Positions 43,194 to 54,363 of a stretch of DNA of 64,000 nucleotides are shown here, piece after piece. Numbering within the stretch: position 1 is the first letter of the stretch; every line of letters starts with the position of its first letter. The DNA is from Isochrysis galbana (lineage: Eukaryota; Haptophyta; Isochrysidales; Isochrysidaceae), in the NCBI GenBank assembly GCA_018136815.1, contig CM030945.1, forward strand, positions 780,605-844,604, read 5' to 3'. The notes beneath the pieces were generated by a model. That model was not told the origin of the DNA. It did not search any database and saw only the letters and a list, made by a program, of their open reading frames with translations. Position numbers and translations under genes: made by a program.

Positions 43194-44155
43194 GCTGATG
43201 AGCAAAAGAGTTCGCCACGCGGCTCAGCCGGCGGTGGCTAGTGTCTTACTTATTGACGGCGGCGCACGCGCACGATCGCGGCAGTGCGCACGCCGGCCCT
43301 CCGGCCCCTTCATGATAGGGCCGGGCCTTATTGATAGAGTTTGATGAGGGGCGGGGCTCGTTGTCGAGGGTCAGTTCGCCCTGCGACGCGCCCACATTAG
43401 ATACTTGGGACTCGGTTAGGCAGGAAACGCGGATGGGGCAACTTGGAAATTCAGAGTTCACGGTTGTCACGTCCGAGGTGTTTACGCACCGTTCGACTGG
43501 ACTTCTCTCAGTTACCTTCTTGTATTGGGCAGTGCTGTGGTGCGCTATCTGTACGCCGTGCCACACTGCACACTGCGTGTCGTCGATGGAACTTCACCGC
43601 GTGGTGCGATCTAACCTTGTGCACTCGTTGCATTTTGTGCGGTGTGGAAGCGCGGCGCTGCGCGCATCATACGCCACGCGCCGCCCACCTCTCTCATCGC
43701 ACGATTTCACGCTATAATAACAATATTTTCAAATAACAAATAAAAAACATCTTAAAACGATACTACTCAGAAAATCATAAAAACTACTTTGAGATCATAA
43801 AAGGGGAAATCTCCCCTCTGCCTCTGCGGGCCACTTGTGAGAACGGGAGGCCGCGCCTTATGGAAACAATTATCGTAAATGATGAGATTATTTACCGTAT
43901 CGTCGTCGGCTGACCCGCGAGAGCGCTTCCCCCCCCCTTGGCCCTTGGCCCTTGGTCGCGCTTCCTGTTCGCTTGACTTCGGGCAGTTAGTTAGCCGGGC
44001 GGCGCGGGCGGGTGGCCATGGCTTTCCTACGCGTCCGCATGGCGCTGCGGTGGCCGGAGCGGTCCCCGATGGGCCGCTGTACCTATGTATGGCGGCGTGG
44101 CGAACTTTATATTGCGCGTAGTATGCGTAAACTGCCGCGCACTGTTTTCTGGTCA
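43194..44155. other. Intergenic, no gene recognised
   Basis: AT-rich stretch 43710-43800 follows the sigma gene; no further gene is visible. Confidence 0.4.
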
Positions 44156-44245
44156 CCGAGAGTATGTGTGCATGTGTGTGTGTGTGTGCATGTGTGTGTG
44201 TGTGCATGTGTGTGCATGTGTGTGTGTGTGCATGTGTGTGTGTGT

Positions 44246-44322
<77 letters not shown>
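44156..44322. repeat. (TG)n microsatellite
   Basis: About 165 bp of TG with interspersed CATG in the first half and about 37 pure TG units at the end. Confidence 0.95.
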
Positions 44323-44324
<2 letters not shown>

Positions 44325-45206
44325 GATTATTGTCTATTGTTTCTTGCTGTTAGCATTGATGCCGTATGCACATACTCAACACTCATTCACTCACTTGCAC
44401 TACTATCATCAAATACTATTGAGCCCCTAATTGCGACGCCATTGGCATGCTTTCTCTTTCTCAGCTTAGCTGGATGTTTCCTTATTCTTTGTTGTGCTGG
44501 TGCTGGTGCTTGTGGTGGGCCCTTGCTGCTGCCTTCTACATCACATCATCCATCCTCATCCTCGCCCTTGCCCTCTCCCTCTTCTCCCCTTCCCACATCA
44601 GCTCCCTCACTACTACTTGCGCTGCCCGAGTTGAGAGATGACGAGCCGGAGTAGTTGTCATTTGGGCCTGACCAATTATTGTCGTCCGACTCCGACATGC
44701 CCAAACTTGCACGACAAGTTTGCCATTCTTGTCGCCAAAAGGCACCCAAACTTGTACAGACTTTTGTCACTCCGAGGACAAAAAATCCGTCCGCGTCCAT
44801 TGTAGCACATGCGCACGCCACACGCCACCGCCCGGTTAATTGTTCATTGCTCATTGCGTGCACCTGCTAGACTACCGGCTCTAGCCTGCTACTTACCAAT
44901 GAATGAAGGAGAGGTGGACATAAGAGTTGAATTACATATCCATTTCATGCACTCTCACTTCTCTCACACACGTTTGGACTTATTGTAGCGCAACATCACA
45001 GCAGACTGGATTTGATCTTCCAGGCTAGATGCACTGTTGCTGCCGTCCTCATCGGAAAACACAACTTATCGCTGTGCTGAACGAGAGCGAGAGCGGCTGC
45101 TGCGCTTGTGGCGGATGCCTGCGCAAGATGTGGTGGGAGGAGGGCATGAACGTGGTTGATGGTTGAGAAGCGCGTGAATGCGCGAGAATGCTAGCCCGGT
45201 CACTCA
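44323..45206. other. Intergenic with a dispersed-repeat fragment at 44655-44780
   Basis: TTTGGGCCTGACCAATTATT followed by CCCAAACTTGCACGACAAG and a second CCCAAACTTGT. The reverse complement of this combination is at 47430-47535. Each copy has inverted CAAACTTG/CAAGTTTG pairs. Its nature is unknown. No gene recognised. Confidence 0.4.
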
Positions 45207-46308
45207 CTATGTAGTCGGCCATGTGTGGCCCCGACAACTACGCTAACGTCACCCGCCGATGGGCCCGAGTGCCCAACTTTCGGAGGCGACCGGGCGCGCT
45301 GCCGGTGCTTTCTTGGCCACCCACTGGGACAGAATGGCTCAGCAGGCACCATATGCAAAGGTGCCGCCCTTGCAGCCACGCCAATCGCCGCCGCCGCCCG
45401 CGCGCATCGCGCCGTAGTCGGCCATGTGTGGCCCCGACAACTACGCTAACGTCACCCGCCGATGGGCCCGAGTGCCCAACTTTCGGAGGTCGGAGGCGAC
45501 CGGGCGCGCTGCCGGTGCTTTCTTGGCCACCTACCGAGACAGAATGGATCAGCAGGCACCATATGCAAATGTGCCGCCCTTGCAGCCACGCCAATCGCCG
45601 CCGCCGCCCGCGCGCATCGCGCCGTAGTCGGCCATGTGTGGCCCCGACAACTACGCTAACGTCACCCGCCGATGGGCCCGAGTGCCCAACTTTCGGAGGC
45701 GACCGGGCGCGCTGCCGGTGCTTTCTTGGCCACCCACTGGGACAGAATGGCTCATCAGGCACCATATGCAAAGGTGCCGCCCTTGCAGCCACGCCAATCG
45801 CCGCCGCCGCCCGCGCGCATCGCGCCGTAGTCGACCATGTGTGGCCCCGACAACTACGCTAACGTCATCCGCCGATGGGCCCGAGTGCCCAACTTTCGGA
45901 GGCGACCGGGCGCGCTGCCGGTGCTTTCTTGGCCACCCACTGGGACAGAATGGCTCAGCAGGCACGATATGCAAATGTGCCGCCCTTGCAGCCACGCCAA
46001 TCGCCGCCGCCGCCCGCGCGCATCGCGCCGTAGTTGGCCATATGTGGCCTCGACAACTACGCTAACGTCACCCGCCGATGGGCCCGAGTGCCCCACTTTC
46101 GGAGGCGACCGGGCGCGCTGCCGGTGCTTTCTTGGCCACCCACTGTGACAGAATGGCTCAGTAGGCACGATATGCAAATGTGCCGCCCTTGCAGCCACGC
46201 CAATCGCCGCCGCCGCCCGCGCGCATCGCGCCGTAGTGGGCCATATGTGGTCCCGACAGCTACGCTAATGTCACCCGCCGATGGGCCCGAATGCCCAAGT
46301 TTCGAACA
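45207..46308. repeat. 203-bp satellite array, 5 full copies plus a partial
   Basis: The start ATGTGTGGCCCCGACAACTA and its variants occur at 45221, 45424, 45634, 45837, 46040 and 46243. Periods are 203, 210, 203, 203, 203; the 210 is due to an extra GGTCGGA-type heptamer. Copies differ by only a few substitutions. Because 203 is not a multiple of 3, long ORFs arise by frame rotation and are not genes. A diverged relative lies at about 51640-51760. Confidence 0.93.
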
Positions 46309-47545
46309 CGACAGCAAGCGCTGGCGACGTTTTCCGCTCCTCCTCTTGCTCTTGGCGATCTACCATGCATCTTATCAAAAGATGCCGCTCCAGCAGCCCA
46401 TTTCATCGGCCTTGTGGCCTTGGCGCACGCCATTGCGCGGAAGGCGCAGGTGAGAGGTGAACACCCCACACATCAGCTCGCTAGATTTCGGATCGCCGGT
46501 CGGCGTGAACGCCTGGGGCCCGGCCAGGCGCTTTCTGGGGTTGTAGACGGGCCTGGAACCGCCCGGTCGCGGCCGGCCCGTCGCGCTGCACGGCCACCAG
46601 AGGAGCTGCACCTCGAGGCGTCTGGGCGAGCGCTTGTCGACGTCATTAGGGGCCATGGCCCTGGGCGTCGGGCCGGATCGAATCGCGGCATTCCTGCGGT
46701 ACGAGGGGCCAGGATGGGTCAGTATGAGCGTGTGCGACCCTCAAGAGCCAGCGTGCGACCTACCAGTGACCCCCCACCCTGCTCGCGAGAGCTCTGGGCT
46801 CTGCATGGCCACCACCTCCAGGCCATTCTTCGGCCGATCGCGGGCGATCGGACGTCGCGGAAGCTCCGCGTTTCTTATAGTGATGCGCCCTACATTCACC
46901 ACTCCGATTCACTCCCGTGAGCGCCCGCCCCAATCTCCCAAAATAGCCCGCCACGCGCGGGGGAAGGGAGGGGGGTCCCTCACCGACGCCATTGCCCTTC
47001 GTGGGGCGGGAGGGGGTCGTTCGGAGGGGGGAGGGAGTTGGCGGGGCAGGTAGGGGGGGACCCTAAGGAATCCTTGGACACCCAGGGGAGGTGGGAAATA
47101 GTGGTTAAAATGAGTGAGTGACCGGGCTAAGAATGCATGCAGCAGGCGTGCAGGCGTGCAGCGGGCAACCTGGAGGCTGGGGTGGGGGCGGGAAAGGCGC
47201 ACCACTTGGCAGCGGCATGGGGGCGACCCTGTCTCTCTTCCCAAGGCGCACGCACGTATACAGTGGCGTTACGATAATGAAATGAGCTGTAACTATAATA
47301 AACGGGTACATGTACAAACGAGTATAACCTTGCCTCCCCCTCCCCCCCTCCCCCCTCCCCCCCCCTCCTCCCGCCCAAGGCCCACGGGGCGCGCTAGGGC
47401 CGGGTTTTGTTTTTGCGTCCCGCCTCCCGCTCCCGCCCAAACTTGCACGGACTTGCGGATCTTGCAGTAGGCCCCAAAACCGACCCAAACTTGCAAACAA
47501 GTTTCGCAATAATTGGTAATTGGTCAGGCCCAAGTTGTCATCGAG
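46309..47545. other. Intergenic, no gene recognised
   Basis: An open frame at 46291-46452 (FSAPPLALGDLPCILSKDAA) leaves the satellite and ends at a GT-rich site; it has no recognised relative. C-rich run at 47335-47380. The second copy of the CAAACTTG dispersed repeat is at 47430-47535. Confidence 0.35.
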
Positions 47546-47694
47546 TCATTATGGGAGCAAGGGGTTTGCGAGATGTGTATGTGTCTATGCACCAGCACAC
47601 GTCAAGGTGTAAGGGCAAGTGCGCTGAGGGGTGTCGCGATAGTACCAGGCTAGTGGTAGTTGTACTAACGCTCAGATGTTTTATTATTATTAGG
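47546..47694 (+). mobile_element. F1 3'-end fragment
   Basis: Runs from TATGGGAGCAAGGGGTTTGC through GGCAAGTGCGCTGAGGGGTG and CTAGTGGTAGTTGTACTAAC to GCTCAGATGTTTTATTATTA. 5'-truncated; the tail shows the TTA repeats shared with the LINE A 3' end. Confidence 0.75.
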
Positions 47695-48068
47695 GGCTCG
47701 GGTTGATGTGTGCATGTGTGTGTGGGGGGGGGGGGTCGGGCGGGGTATTCCTGCCCGAGAGAGAATTCAGGGCAAATTTATTTTTCAATCCAGTCTCACT
47801 CACTAGAGCGCAACCCAAGTCATACAGCACATATTTGGGTGAGAAAACCTACACCAGCAAAATGTGGGGCAACTGACAGGCATCGTATCAAACCTGTCGT
47901 GATCGCATTGCCAACAAGTGTCAAGCAATGCGTCGAAGCTGAGAGGGTCCATTTTGTGAAGGCAACAGGAGCAGCAACTAGTCCATTTTTCAATAGGACG
48001 AGCGCCACGATCGCCCAGGCCTAGTTCAAAGAATCTAATTCCGACAGCGTCCTGCCTAACGCTTAAAT
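47695..48068. other. Intergenic, probable 3' region of the PhoX-like gene
   Basis: A short TG and G run at 47705-47735; nothing else recognised. Confidence 0.4.
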
Positions 48069-50445
48069 TTAGGCCATGGGCAACTTTGGTCGCATGATGT
48101 AGTTTTGGCCACCACGGTCACCGCGGAAGGCAGCGATCACACCGCCCGAGAGGGAGTGAGCCTGGAGACCAAACACAATGAGCTTCTCGTTGATGGGCAT
48201 GGACTTGTCGGCCTGGCGCTTGGCGTAACCATCGCCAGCTTGGATCATCCAGGAACCGTCAGCCTTCTTAGCGGTGATGCCGGATGCATCACACGAGCCC
48301 GAGAATTCGTGAGCGCCCGCGCCCGCATTGGTACCGGGGGGGATGCCCACACCAGCCTTGTTGCGGGTGTTGTCGTCACCTCCCGACTGGGCCAGGAAAT
48401 AATATGTCATGGGAGTACCGTCCGTCTCAATCTTCGTGAGGAACGTACGCTCGCCGAAGTCGTTGCTGCCGTCCTCCTGAATGACGAGGTAACCATCGGA
48501 ACTGTCGGAAGAGCCATACCACTCAAGGCCATCGACATCCTCGAACGTGACCTTGGCGGAGTCCGTCACGACGCCATCCGCCGACACCTTGTAGTTGTCG
48601 GACATGGTCTTCTGTGTTTCGCCGTTTGCCTTGACGCCCTTGCCGCCGAGCTGGATCTGAGAGGTAATGTCCTGCTCACCCTGAAGCAGAGTGTATGACG
48701 CTGGGATCTTTGAAGGCATGCCTGAGTTGAGCAGAGAGGTGATGCCTTCGAATGCGTAAATGCCGAAGTGGCCGGCAGTCGAGCCCTGCACATACCGCGG
48801 GTTGCCGTACGGATCGGGCGTATTGTGCTCGGTCTTAGCGCCGGCACAGTCGCGTCCGCACGAGTTCCAGAAGGGGATGCCGTCGGCAGTGAGGTGCTGG
48901 TAAGCCCATGAGCCGTCATGCATGAACGTCTTCACCTCGCCATCCCACTTCCAGTCGATCGGATAAAATGCTCCCTGGATTGTGGAGCCTGGGGGGTTCA
49001 CCTTGGAATATGCGTCGACAAATAGGCCGCCGGCCTGGTCGGTGGCGAAGCCATAGAGCTGGCCGTAGGCCAAACCATTACGAGACAGGAAATCGTTGGC
49101 TGGCTCGCCCTTGGCATTCAAGCCCTTCTTGCCAATGTAAAGCCGCGACGGCACGACGTCTTGGGGCCACACATATGGCGTACCATCGGGGCGCATGCCC
49201 ATGGCATTCTTTCGGCCTGCCTCGCTACCCGAGAGGCCGAAATTGCCGTTGTAACCAGACGGAGAGAAGCAGACGTAGTCGGGGTGCCCGCAGTTAATCT
49301 CCACGATCTTCTCGAAGCCACCAAGCGTGAAGGCACCAGTGGCATACATGTTGCCTGTGGCGATATCAACGACGTGCGCTGGGATGCCGGTGTAATTGGC
49401 ACCGGGGCGGAAGTTGGTCCACTCCTCGTTGGTGATGAACAGATCGTCCTCGACGCCAATGCCGGGGCCCCACTGGTGCTTCAGCTCGAGGTGAGCGGAA
49501 CACAGTGACTGCATCACCCAATCCGCCGACTCGGGAGGCAGCATTCCCTCCGACATGATGGTGTTCCAGCCCGCATTGCAGCCATTGGGATCGGTATTGG
49601 AGAAGTGAGGATGAGCTGAGCAGCCACTCGCCGAACGGGGGCCAATCAGGTCGCCCTTCAAGTTGTACGCGTTCTTGATCAGGTCACCGGCGCCAAGCAC
49701 CATGCCCTCGGCAGAGTCAGCATTGTTCATGAAGTTGGCGAACTTCTCACGGTCGTAGTCCACGTACATGACGTGCGACCCCGTGAAAGAGGCGCCGTTG
49801 TGGTTGACAACGAAGGGATGAGAGTCGCCCGCCCCAAGGCGAGTCGCCCCGGCAATGGGGCCGTACGACTCTGACTGGAAGATAAAGCGGATCACATCAT
49901 TGTTGAGGAGATAGATGCCCATGCCATCTGGCACGCCTGCCAGCATGAAGCCCGTCTTCGGATCGAACTCGCCGACGGTGTTGAGCACTTTGATGTCGGC
50001 AAATGGATAGTCGGTATCGCCCGAGTAACCGTCCGCCACCACGGCATTCGGACTGGCCGAAGCATCGGTTGCCTCAGCAATTTGCGCGGTGTGGTAGCCG
50101 ATGGGCTTGACATTCATCTGCGATGCAGCAGCATAGGGGCGTGGGCGCGGAGCATGACGCTAACGCGCAATGCGCACACACGCGGAGGTATCATCGCGCC
50201 GGAATCATAAGTAGCAGGCTTGGACGGAACGCTCATGCTCGCACCATGATCTCGTTGAGCGCCATTGGCGAGGGGCTCTGCGCGCGTGCCACCATCTGCG
50301 CCATCATCTTTGCGGCATCGAGCGTGTCGAACATGGTGGGCTCGGGGCAGGTAGGCTGCTCGCCGCCGTGGGGCATCGACGAGAAGCCCTCGACAGCGGC
50401 CGGCCACAGTGCGGCGAGCGTGAGGTACTTGGCCATGGGCGCCAT
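48069..50445 (-). CDS. Secreted PhoX/DUF839-like protein, putative alkaline phosphatase, 2 exons
   Basis: Likely releases phosphate from organic esters outside the cell. Exon 1 (50445-50245) encodes a signal peptide MAPMAKYLTLAALWPAAVEG; the intron 50244-50118 is GT-AG and phase 0; exon 2 is 50117-48069. Together 749 residues. Landmarks in order: AGVPDGMGIYLLNNDVIRFI, FQSESYGPIAGATRLG, FVVNHNGASFTGSHVMYVDY, GVEDDLFITNEEWT, TFEDVDGLEWYGSSDSSDGY and LVIQEDGSNDFGERTFLTKI. The spaced acidic blocks FITNEEW and DGLEW...LVIQEDG resemble the calcium/iron-binding regions of PhoX-type beta-propellers; algal and dinoflagellate atypical alkaline phosphatases look alike. Even Cys content suits secretion. 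An upstream in-frame ATG at 50484 exists but would bury the signal peptide. The phosphatase activity is an inference. Confidence 0.68.
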
Positions 50446-50484
50446 TCCTTGCCAGACAGAGGTGATGGAGGCGACGACGACCAC

Positions 50485-51225
50485 TCCCTGCCGATACGGA
50501 TGACGGGGGACGCAGCGGATGGCGCCGAAATCTGGGTCGGCCTACTTTGGCACTAGCTACAGACAGACTTGAAACGATACGAATCTAGAAGGCGGAGGGT
50601 GGAGATCATTAGTAGAGATTCGTGGAATCTCCGCCTCGGATGAACAGGAAACCCCCAAGCTGCCGTCGGGGCTTGTTGGCGGCCAGCGCCGTCGGCCCGT
50701 CGGTTCTTGCCTTTCCCCCTCCACTTCGCGACTCTTCTCGCCTCCTCCAGGACTCTCTCGTGCAGCCATAAGCCTTGAGTTGTTGCGCCCCGCGCGCGGA
50801 GAGCGCCGGCCGCGCGGAGCGCCTTCTTTGCTTCTTTGAGGAGAAAATTCGGGGTTATACCTAGGATTAAAGTTTTTAGATCTGCTCTACAGTATGGGTG
50901 CGCCATTAACCCTAGTACTTCCGTAGTCCGCGAGGCGGACGATCGGACGTTCTTAGTACATATGGCTATACTGTGAGCCCCTAGGGGCCTCAGGAGGGCC
51001 CCAGGGGGCCTCCTGAGGCGAAATGGGCCCCCTCCTAGGCCTGGGTAGATGTCCCACTAATAAATTCGTCAACGATGCTTGGTTCTTGGTTTTGGAAGCG
51101 CGGGAGAGCATTGCCACGAAAGGTTGGCGCGAGCCCGTTTCCCTCCTCTCCCCCCCTCCCCCGCCCTTTTCCCCCACGGGTCCTCTCCGTGACCAAACAC
51201 CACCCCCTCCCTTTTTCACCTCTCG
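50485..51225. other. Intergenic with a possible retroelement scrap
   Basis: A minus ORF (50906-50553) starts HPYCRADLKTLILGITPNFL and might be LINE-derived, but I could not match it inside the window. An inverted repeat CCTCAGGAGG/CCTCCTGAGG lies at 50988-51017. No host gene is recognised. Confidence 0.35.
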
Positions 51226-51227
51226 TA

Positions 51228-52527
51228 GGGCGGTCAAACAGCTATTTTAACTTCTAAGGGTGAAAATTGACCAAGTCAAGATTGAGGATTCATTACGAGA
51301 TTTTTGGATATGGTGACCGGATAGGTGTAACTAGCACATATCCGGTGCCCTTGGGGCCCTAGACCCCCCACGGTAGCCCCCACAGCGATGCGTAACCAGA
51401 AAACGCGCAAATTGGCCAGAAATCACTATCGCGGAGGGCCGACGTCCGACGCGAGCGCGGGCGAGCGTCGGGCCGCTAATCGACGCGTACCCGGCGCAGC
51501 GTGCCTCGGACAGCCACAGCCATGCGCGTAGGCTGCCAGGAGCGCCTCTTACTGCCCCCCATGCCCGCCGCCGCCTCATCGCAAATCGCCCCCTCGCGTC
51601 CCTCGCTAGCGCGCCAACGGAGGGGTCCCGGAGCGCCCGAGTTAGGCGTGCGCCCGGGCGCGCTGCGAAAGCTTTCTTCGCCATCAGCCCGGTGTCCGGG
51701 CCAGCCAGGACATTGAGTGAGCAGAACCCGCCGCGCCAGCGACGCCAATCGCGCCAGCCGCGCGCCGGTGCCTCGTCGCAATCCACCGCCTTCCAGAGGA
51801 GCCCTGGCCGGTGGCCCATCGGACACCCCTCTCCGAGGCGACATCGCAGTGGACCGATGTCCGAAGGAGCCCTCTTCACAGTCGATTTGAGCACAAACGA
51901 CAGAAGAAACCGGGCGTTTACGAGAAAATCAAGTGTTTTATTTTTGTTGATCCAATCATTAAAATACTTTGGATTTGACCTTTTTTAGAGCTGTTATGGC
52001 ACATTATCACGGTCATAGGCTTGATATGACCGTTGGTCGCTCACACGACATCGCACGGGTCATGCCACGTACAAACATCATGAGTATACGAAGCTCGATG
52101 CCATTGATGCAACATTTTGATCGCTCGGAAGTGCGGCAAATCACCGTCACCGTCCAGCGTCGATGTCGAAAGCAGACTGAGTGTTCATTTACGTGAGTGG
52201 TCATTTAAAAACGGGGGGGGGGGGGGATGTGCCTCGATTTAGGCGCTTAGGCGAGCCTCTCGGCAAGGCCGATCGCTTTCGCCACTAGGCCGAGGTTGTC
52301 GCTCATCTTTAGTCTTCCCTTGTCGTCTTCCGTAAAGATAGGCGTGCTGAGCTCCGCTGATTTTTAATCTTAGGTTTTCTACCCTGGGCCGCCGTGCGGG
52401 TGCGCATTGGACGATAAGTGTTCGACGGGGTAAGGCCCCTCACCAGGGTAGTGAATCTTATTAGCGTGGATTCTAAGGCTGGGATATAGTGTCACCCTTA
52501 GAAGTTAAAATGCCTTTTTTACCGCCC
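51228..52527. mobile_element. TIR element, copy 2 (1.3 kb), carrying satellite-like and LINE sequence
   Basis: The left end GGGCGGTCAAAC...TTTTAACTTCTAAGGGTG and the right end CACCCTTAGAAGTTAAAA...ACCGCCC are inverted repeats of about 40 bp. TA flanks both sides (51226-51227 and 52528-52529). The interior has a satellite-like block (about 51640-51760) and a LINE C-terminal fragment (52238-52490). No transposase was seen. Confidence 0.65.
52238..52490 (-). pseudogene. LINE ORF2 C-terminal fragment
   Basis: In two minus frames joined by a frameshift: ALESTLIRFTTLVRGLTP, QGRKPKIKN, then LSTPIFTEDDKGRLKMSDNL and GLVAKAIGLAERLA with a stop. It matches LESTLVRFTTLVRGLTPP and LVAKALGLAEKLA of LINE B. 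Confidence 0.8.
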
Positions 52528-52529
52528 TA

Positions 52530-53289
52530 GCCGTGTGTCCCAACCGTGTCGCCCTCGAGCTCCGTCGCACTGCGCATTGCTGACGTCCAGCAGGGAGGCG
52601 TGAGCCCAGTTGTCTTCTGGATGACTGGAGCCTCTTGTTGTTCAACGAGGTCATGCGCTTCGACCACCCGGCGCTCCTCTTCCTCCCCATCTCTCTCTCT
52701 CTCTCTCTCTGTGTGTGTGGGGGGGGGGTGAGCGGCGCGGTGAGCAGAGTGCGTGTGCGTGTGAGTGAGTGACCCAACGCAGAGGGCCGCATCGCAACCG
52801 GCCTACATCGTGTGTGTGGGATATGTGCGCGTCCTCCGCCGCAATTCTAGATTCTAGCGCAAACGACTGTATCATTCCGGTGCTAAAAAAGCGAGCGGAT
52901 CCACACTGACGCCCAAGCGTCAACTCAAAGCTTACGCGAGCACAGCTCGTTGCGCGCGTCGAATCGGTCGAATCCGAATCAACGACAGTTGATCTGTGCG
53001 ATGGGCGATGGGTGTGGGTGTGGGTGCACCCTCTGGGCCATGAGCGGGGCGCTGGGGCCCTCACCTGCTCGAGGAATAGGCTCAGCAAGAACCACCACTC
53101 AGACGCCGCGCCGAACCTCCGTCTCTAGGCCGGCTGCACTCTACTAACCCCAAACATAAAGTGAACGCGCGTTTTTTTTTCACCTAGACTACTTGCTACT
53201 TTTAGAGTACAAAGCAGTCCAATCACCTGAACACCAGGCCAACCTTCCCCAAGTGTGATTCACAACCTGGCTTGTTTCCCTCGTTTCCG
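52530..53289. other. Intergenic; possible broken exon at 52540-52690
   Basis: WSLLLFNEVMRFDHPALLFL can be read at 52618-52680 but is bounded by stops and CT/GT runs; it may be the remnant of a gene cut by the adjacent TIR element. GT-rich run at 52710-52770. Also holds the FKBP promoter. Confidence 0.3.
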
Positions 53290-54060
53290 ATGCCGCGTCG
53301 CACTGTGCTGTGTCTCCTCCCTATGCTGCTGGCCACTCTCTGTGAGTGCTCGAGCCTCGGCGCGCTGGGCCTGTTGCGCGGCGGAGCGTGGGTTTCGTCT
53401 AAGCCCAAGATCGACACGGACGAGGCCAAGGCGCTCTACGCGCTCGGTTGTAACGTTGGGCGCCAGCTTGGCGATCTCGACTGCTTCAGCTCGGATGAAC
53501 TGGACACCATTCTCTTCGGGCTCAAGGACATCCTGACGCACACGAGCTCGCGCGTCGAGCTCAAAGACTACCTGCCTAAAGCGGCAGAGATGTTTAAACG
53601 CCGTGCGGAAGAAAAGGCTTCGGAGGCGGCGGCAGCTGGGCAGGCAGCGTTGGAAGAGGCAGTAAAGGAGGAGGGCGCCAACAAGACCGCATCAGGGTTG
53701 GTAATCAAGACTCTCTCCGAGGGCTCAGGCGCCATGCCTTCCTCGGCCGACCGCGTTCGCGTCCACTACACCGGTCGACTGACCAATGGTCAGGTATTTG
53801 ACTCGTCCATACCGCGTGGTGAGCCCATCGAGTTTGCACTTGCGCAGGTCATCAAGGGATGGAATGAGGGCCTCCAGCAAATGAAGGAAGGTGGCAAGGC
53901 CAAGCTGACGATCCCGCCCGAGCTCGCCTACGGCGACCGCGGCCATTCGGTGATTCCGCCCAACTCGACTCTCGTTTTTGAGGTCGAACTCATTGCTGTT
54001 CTGCCGGGAATCTCCAAGGATTCCGAATCCAGCGCGATGAACGACCAAGACGTGGAGTGA
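53290..54060 (+). CDS. FKBP-type peptidyl-prolyl cis-trans isomerase, secretory or plastid
   Basis: 256 residues, single exon. A signal peptide [19 protein letters not shown] is followed by a helical region (about 40-130; Ala/Glu-rich, like the dimerisation arm of Mip/FkpA-type FKBPs) and a C-terminal FKBP domain. Active-site residues are visible: [56 protein letters not shown], and [14 protein letters not shown]. The domain should catalyse prolyl isomerisation during folding. Destination (ER, thylakoid lumen or outside) is not decided by sequence. An in-frame ATG at 53272 would add six residues; 53290 places the basic Arg pair at the N-terminus of the signal. Confidence 0.9.
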   Translation: MPRRTVLCLLPMLLATLCECSSLGALGLLRGGAWVSSKPKIDTDEAKALYALGCNVGRQLGDLDCFSSDELDTILFGLKDILTHTSSRVELKDYLPKAAEMFKRRAEEKASEAAAAGQAALEEAVKEEGANKTASGLVIKTLSEGSGAMPSSADRVRVHYTGRLTNGQVFDSSIPRGEPIEFALAQVIKGWNEGLQQMKEGGKAKLTIPPELAYGDRGHSVIPPNSTLVFEVELIAVLPGISKDSESSAMNDQDVE

Positions 54061-54363
54061 AGATAATTGCGTGTATTGAGTCTTTCATTCAGCTCGGTAC
54101 TAGAGCGCGAGGAGTTGTTTATTGCATGATTCATTGTCGTTCAACGACGTCTCGCACACATTTATGTGGCATGTGATGTGCGAGCCTCCGCGCACATTGC
54201 GTGCTCGCCCTATACGTTAACACTAACACGTACACTAAGCTGTTTCTAATTTCTAATTTCTTGGTTGCCTCATATTTCTTATTTTCCCCTATTTTTCTAA
54301 TGAAAGTTAGTACCGCTACTGCCACTAGCCACGTACCAATCTAATATACAATGTTATATCCTA
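54061..54363. other. 3' flank of FKBP with an F1-tail scrap
   Basis: AGTTAGTACCGCTACTGCCA and CTAGCC at 54305-54332 match an inverted F1 3' end. Nothing else was found. Confidence 0.4.

Noticed and set aside
44164..44430. Cys/Val-rich ORFs in the TG repeat
   Set aside because: Translation of (TG)n; not a metallothionein or other real protein.
45221..46148. Overlapping ORFs of 100-210 codons in the satellite
   Set aside because: The unit length of 203 is not a multiple of three; the ORFs arise by frame rotation and occur on both strands.
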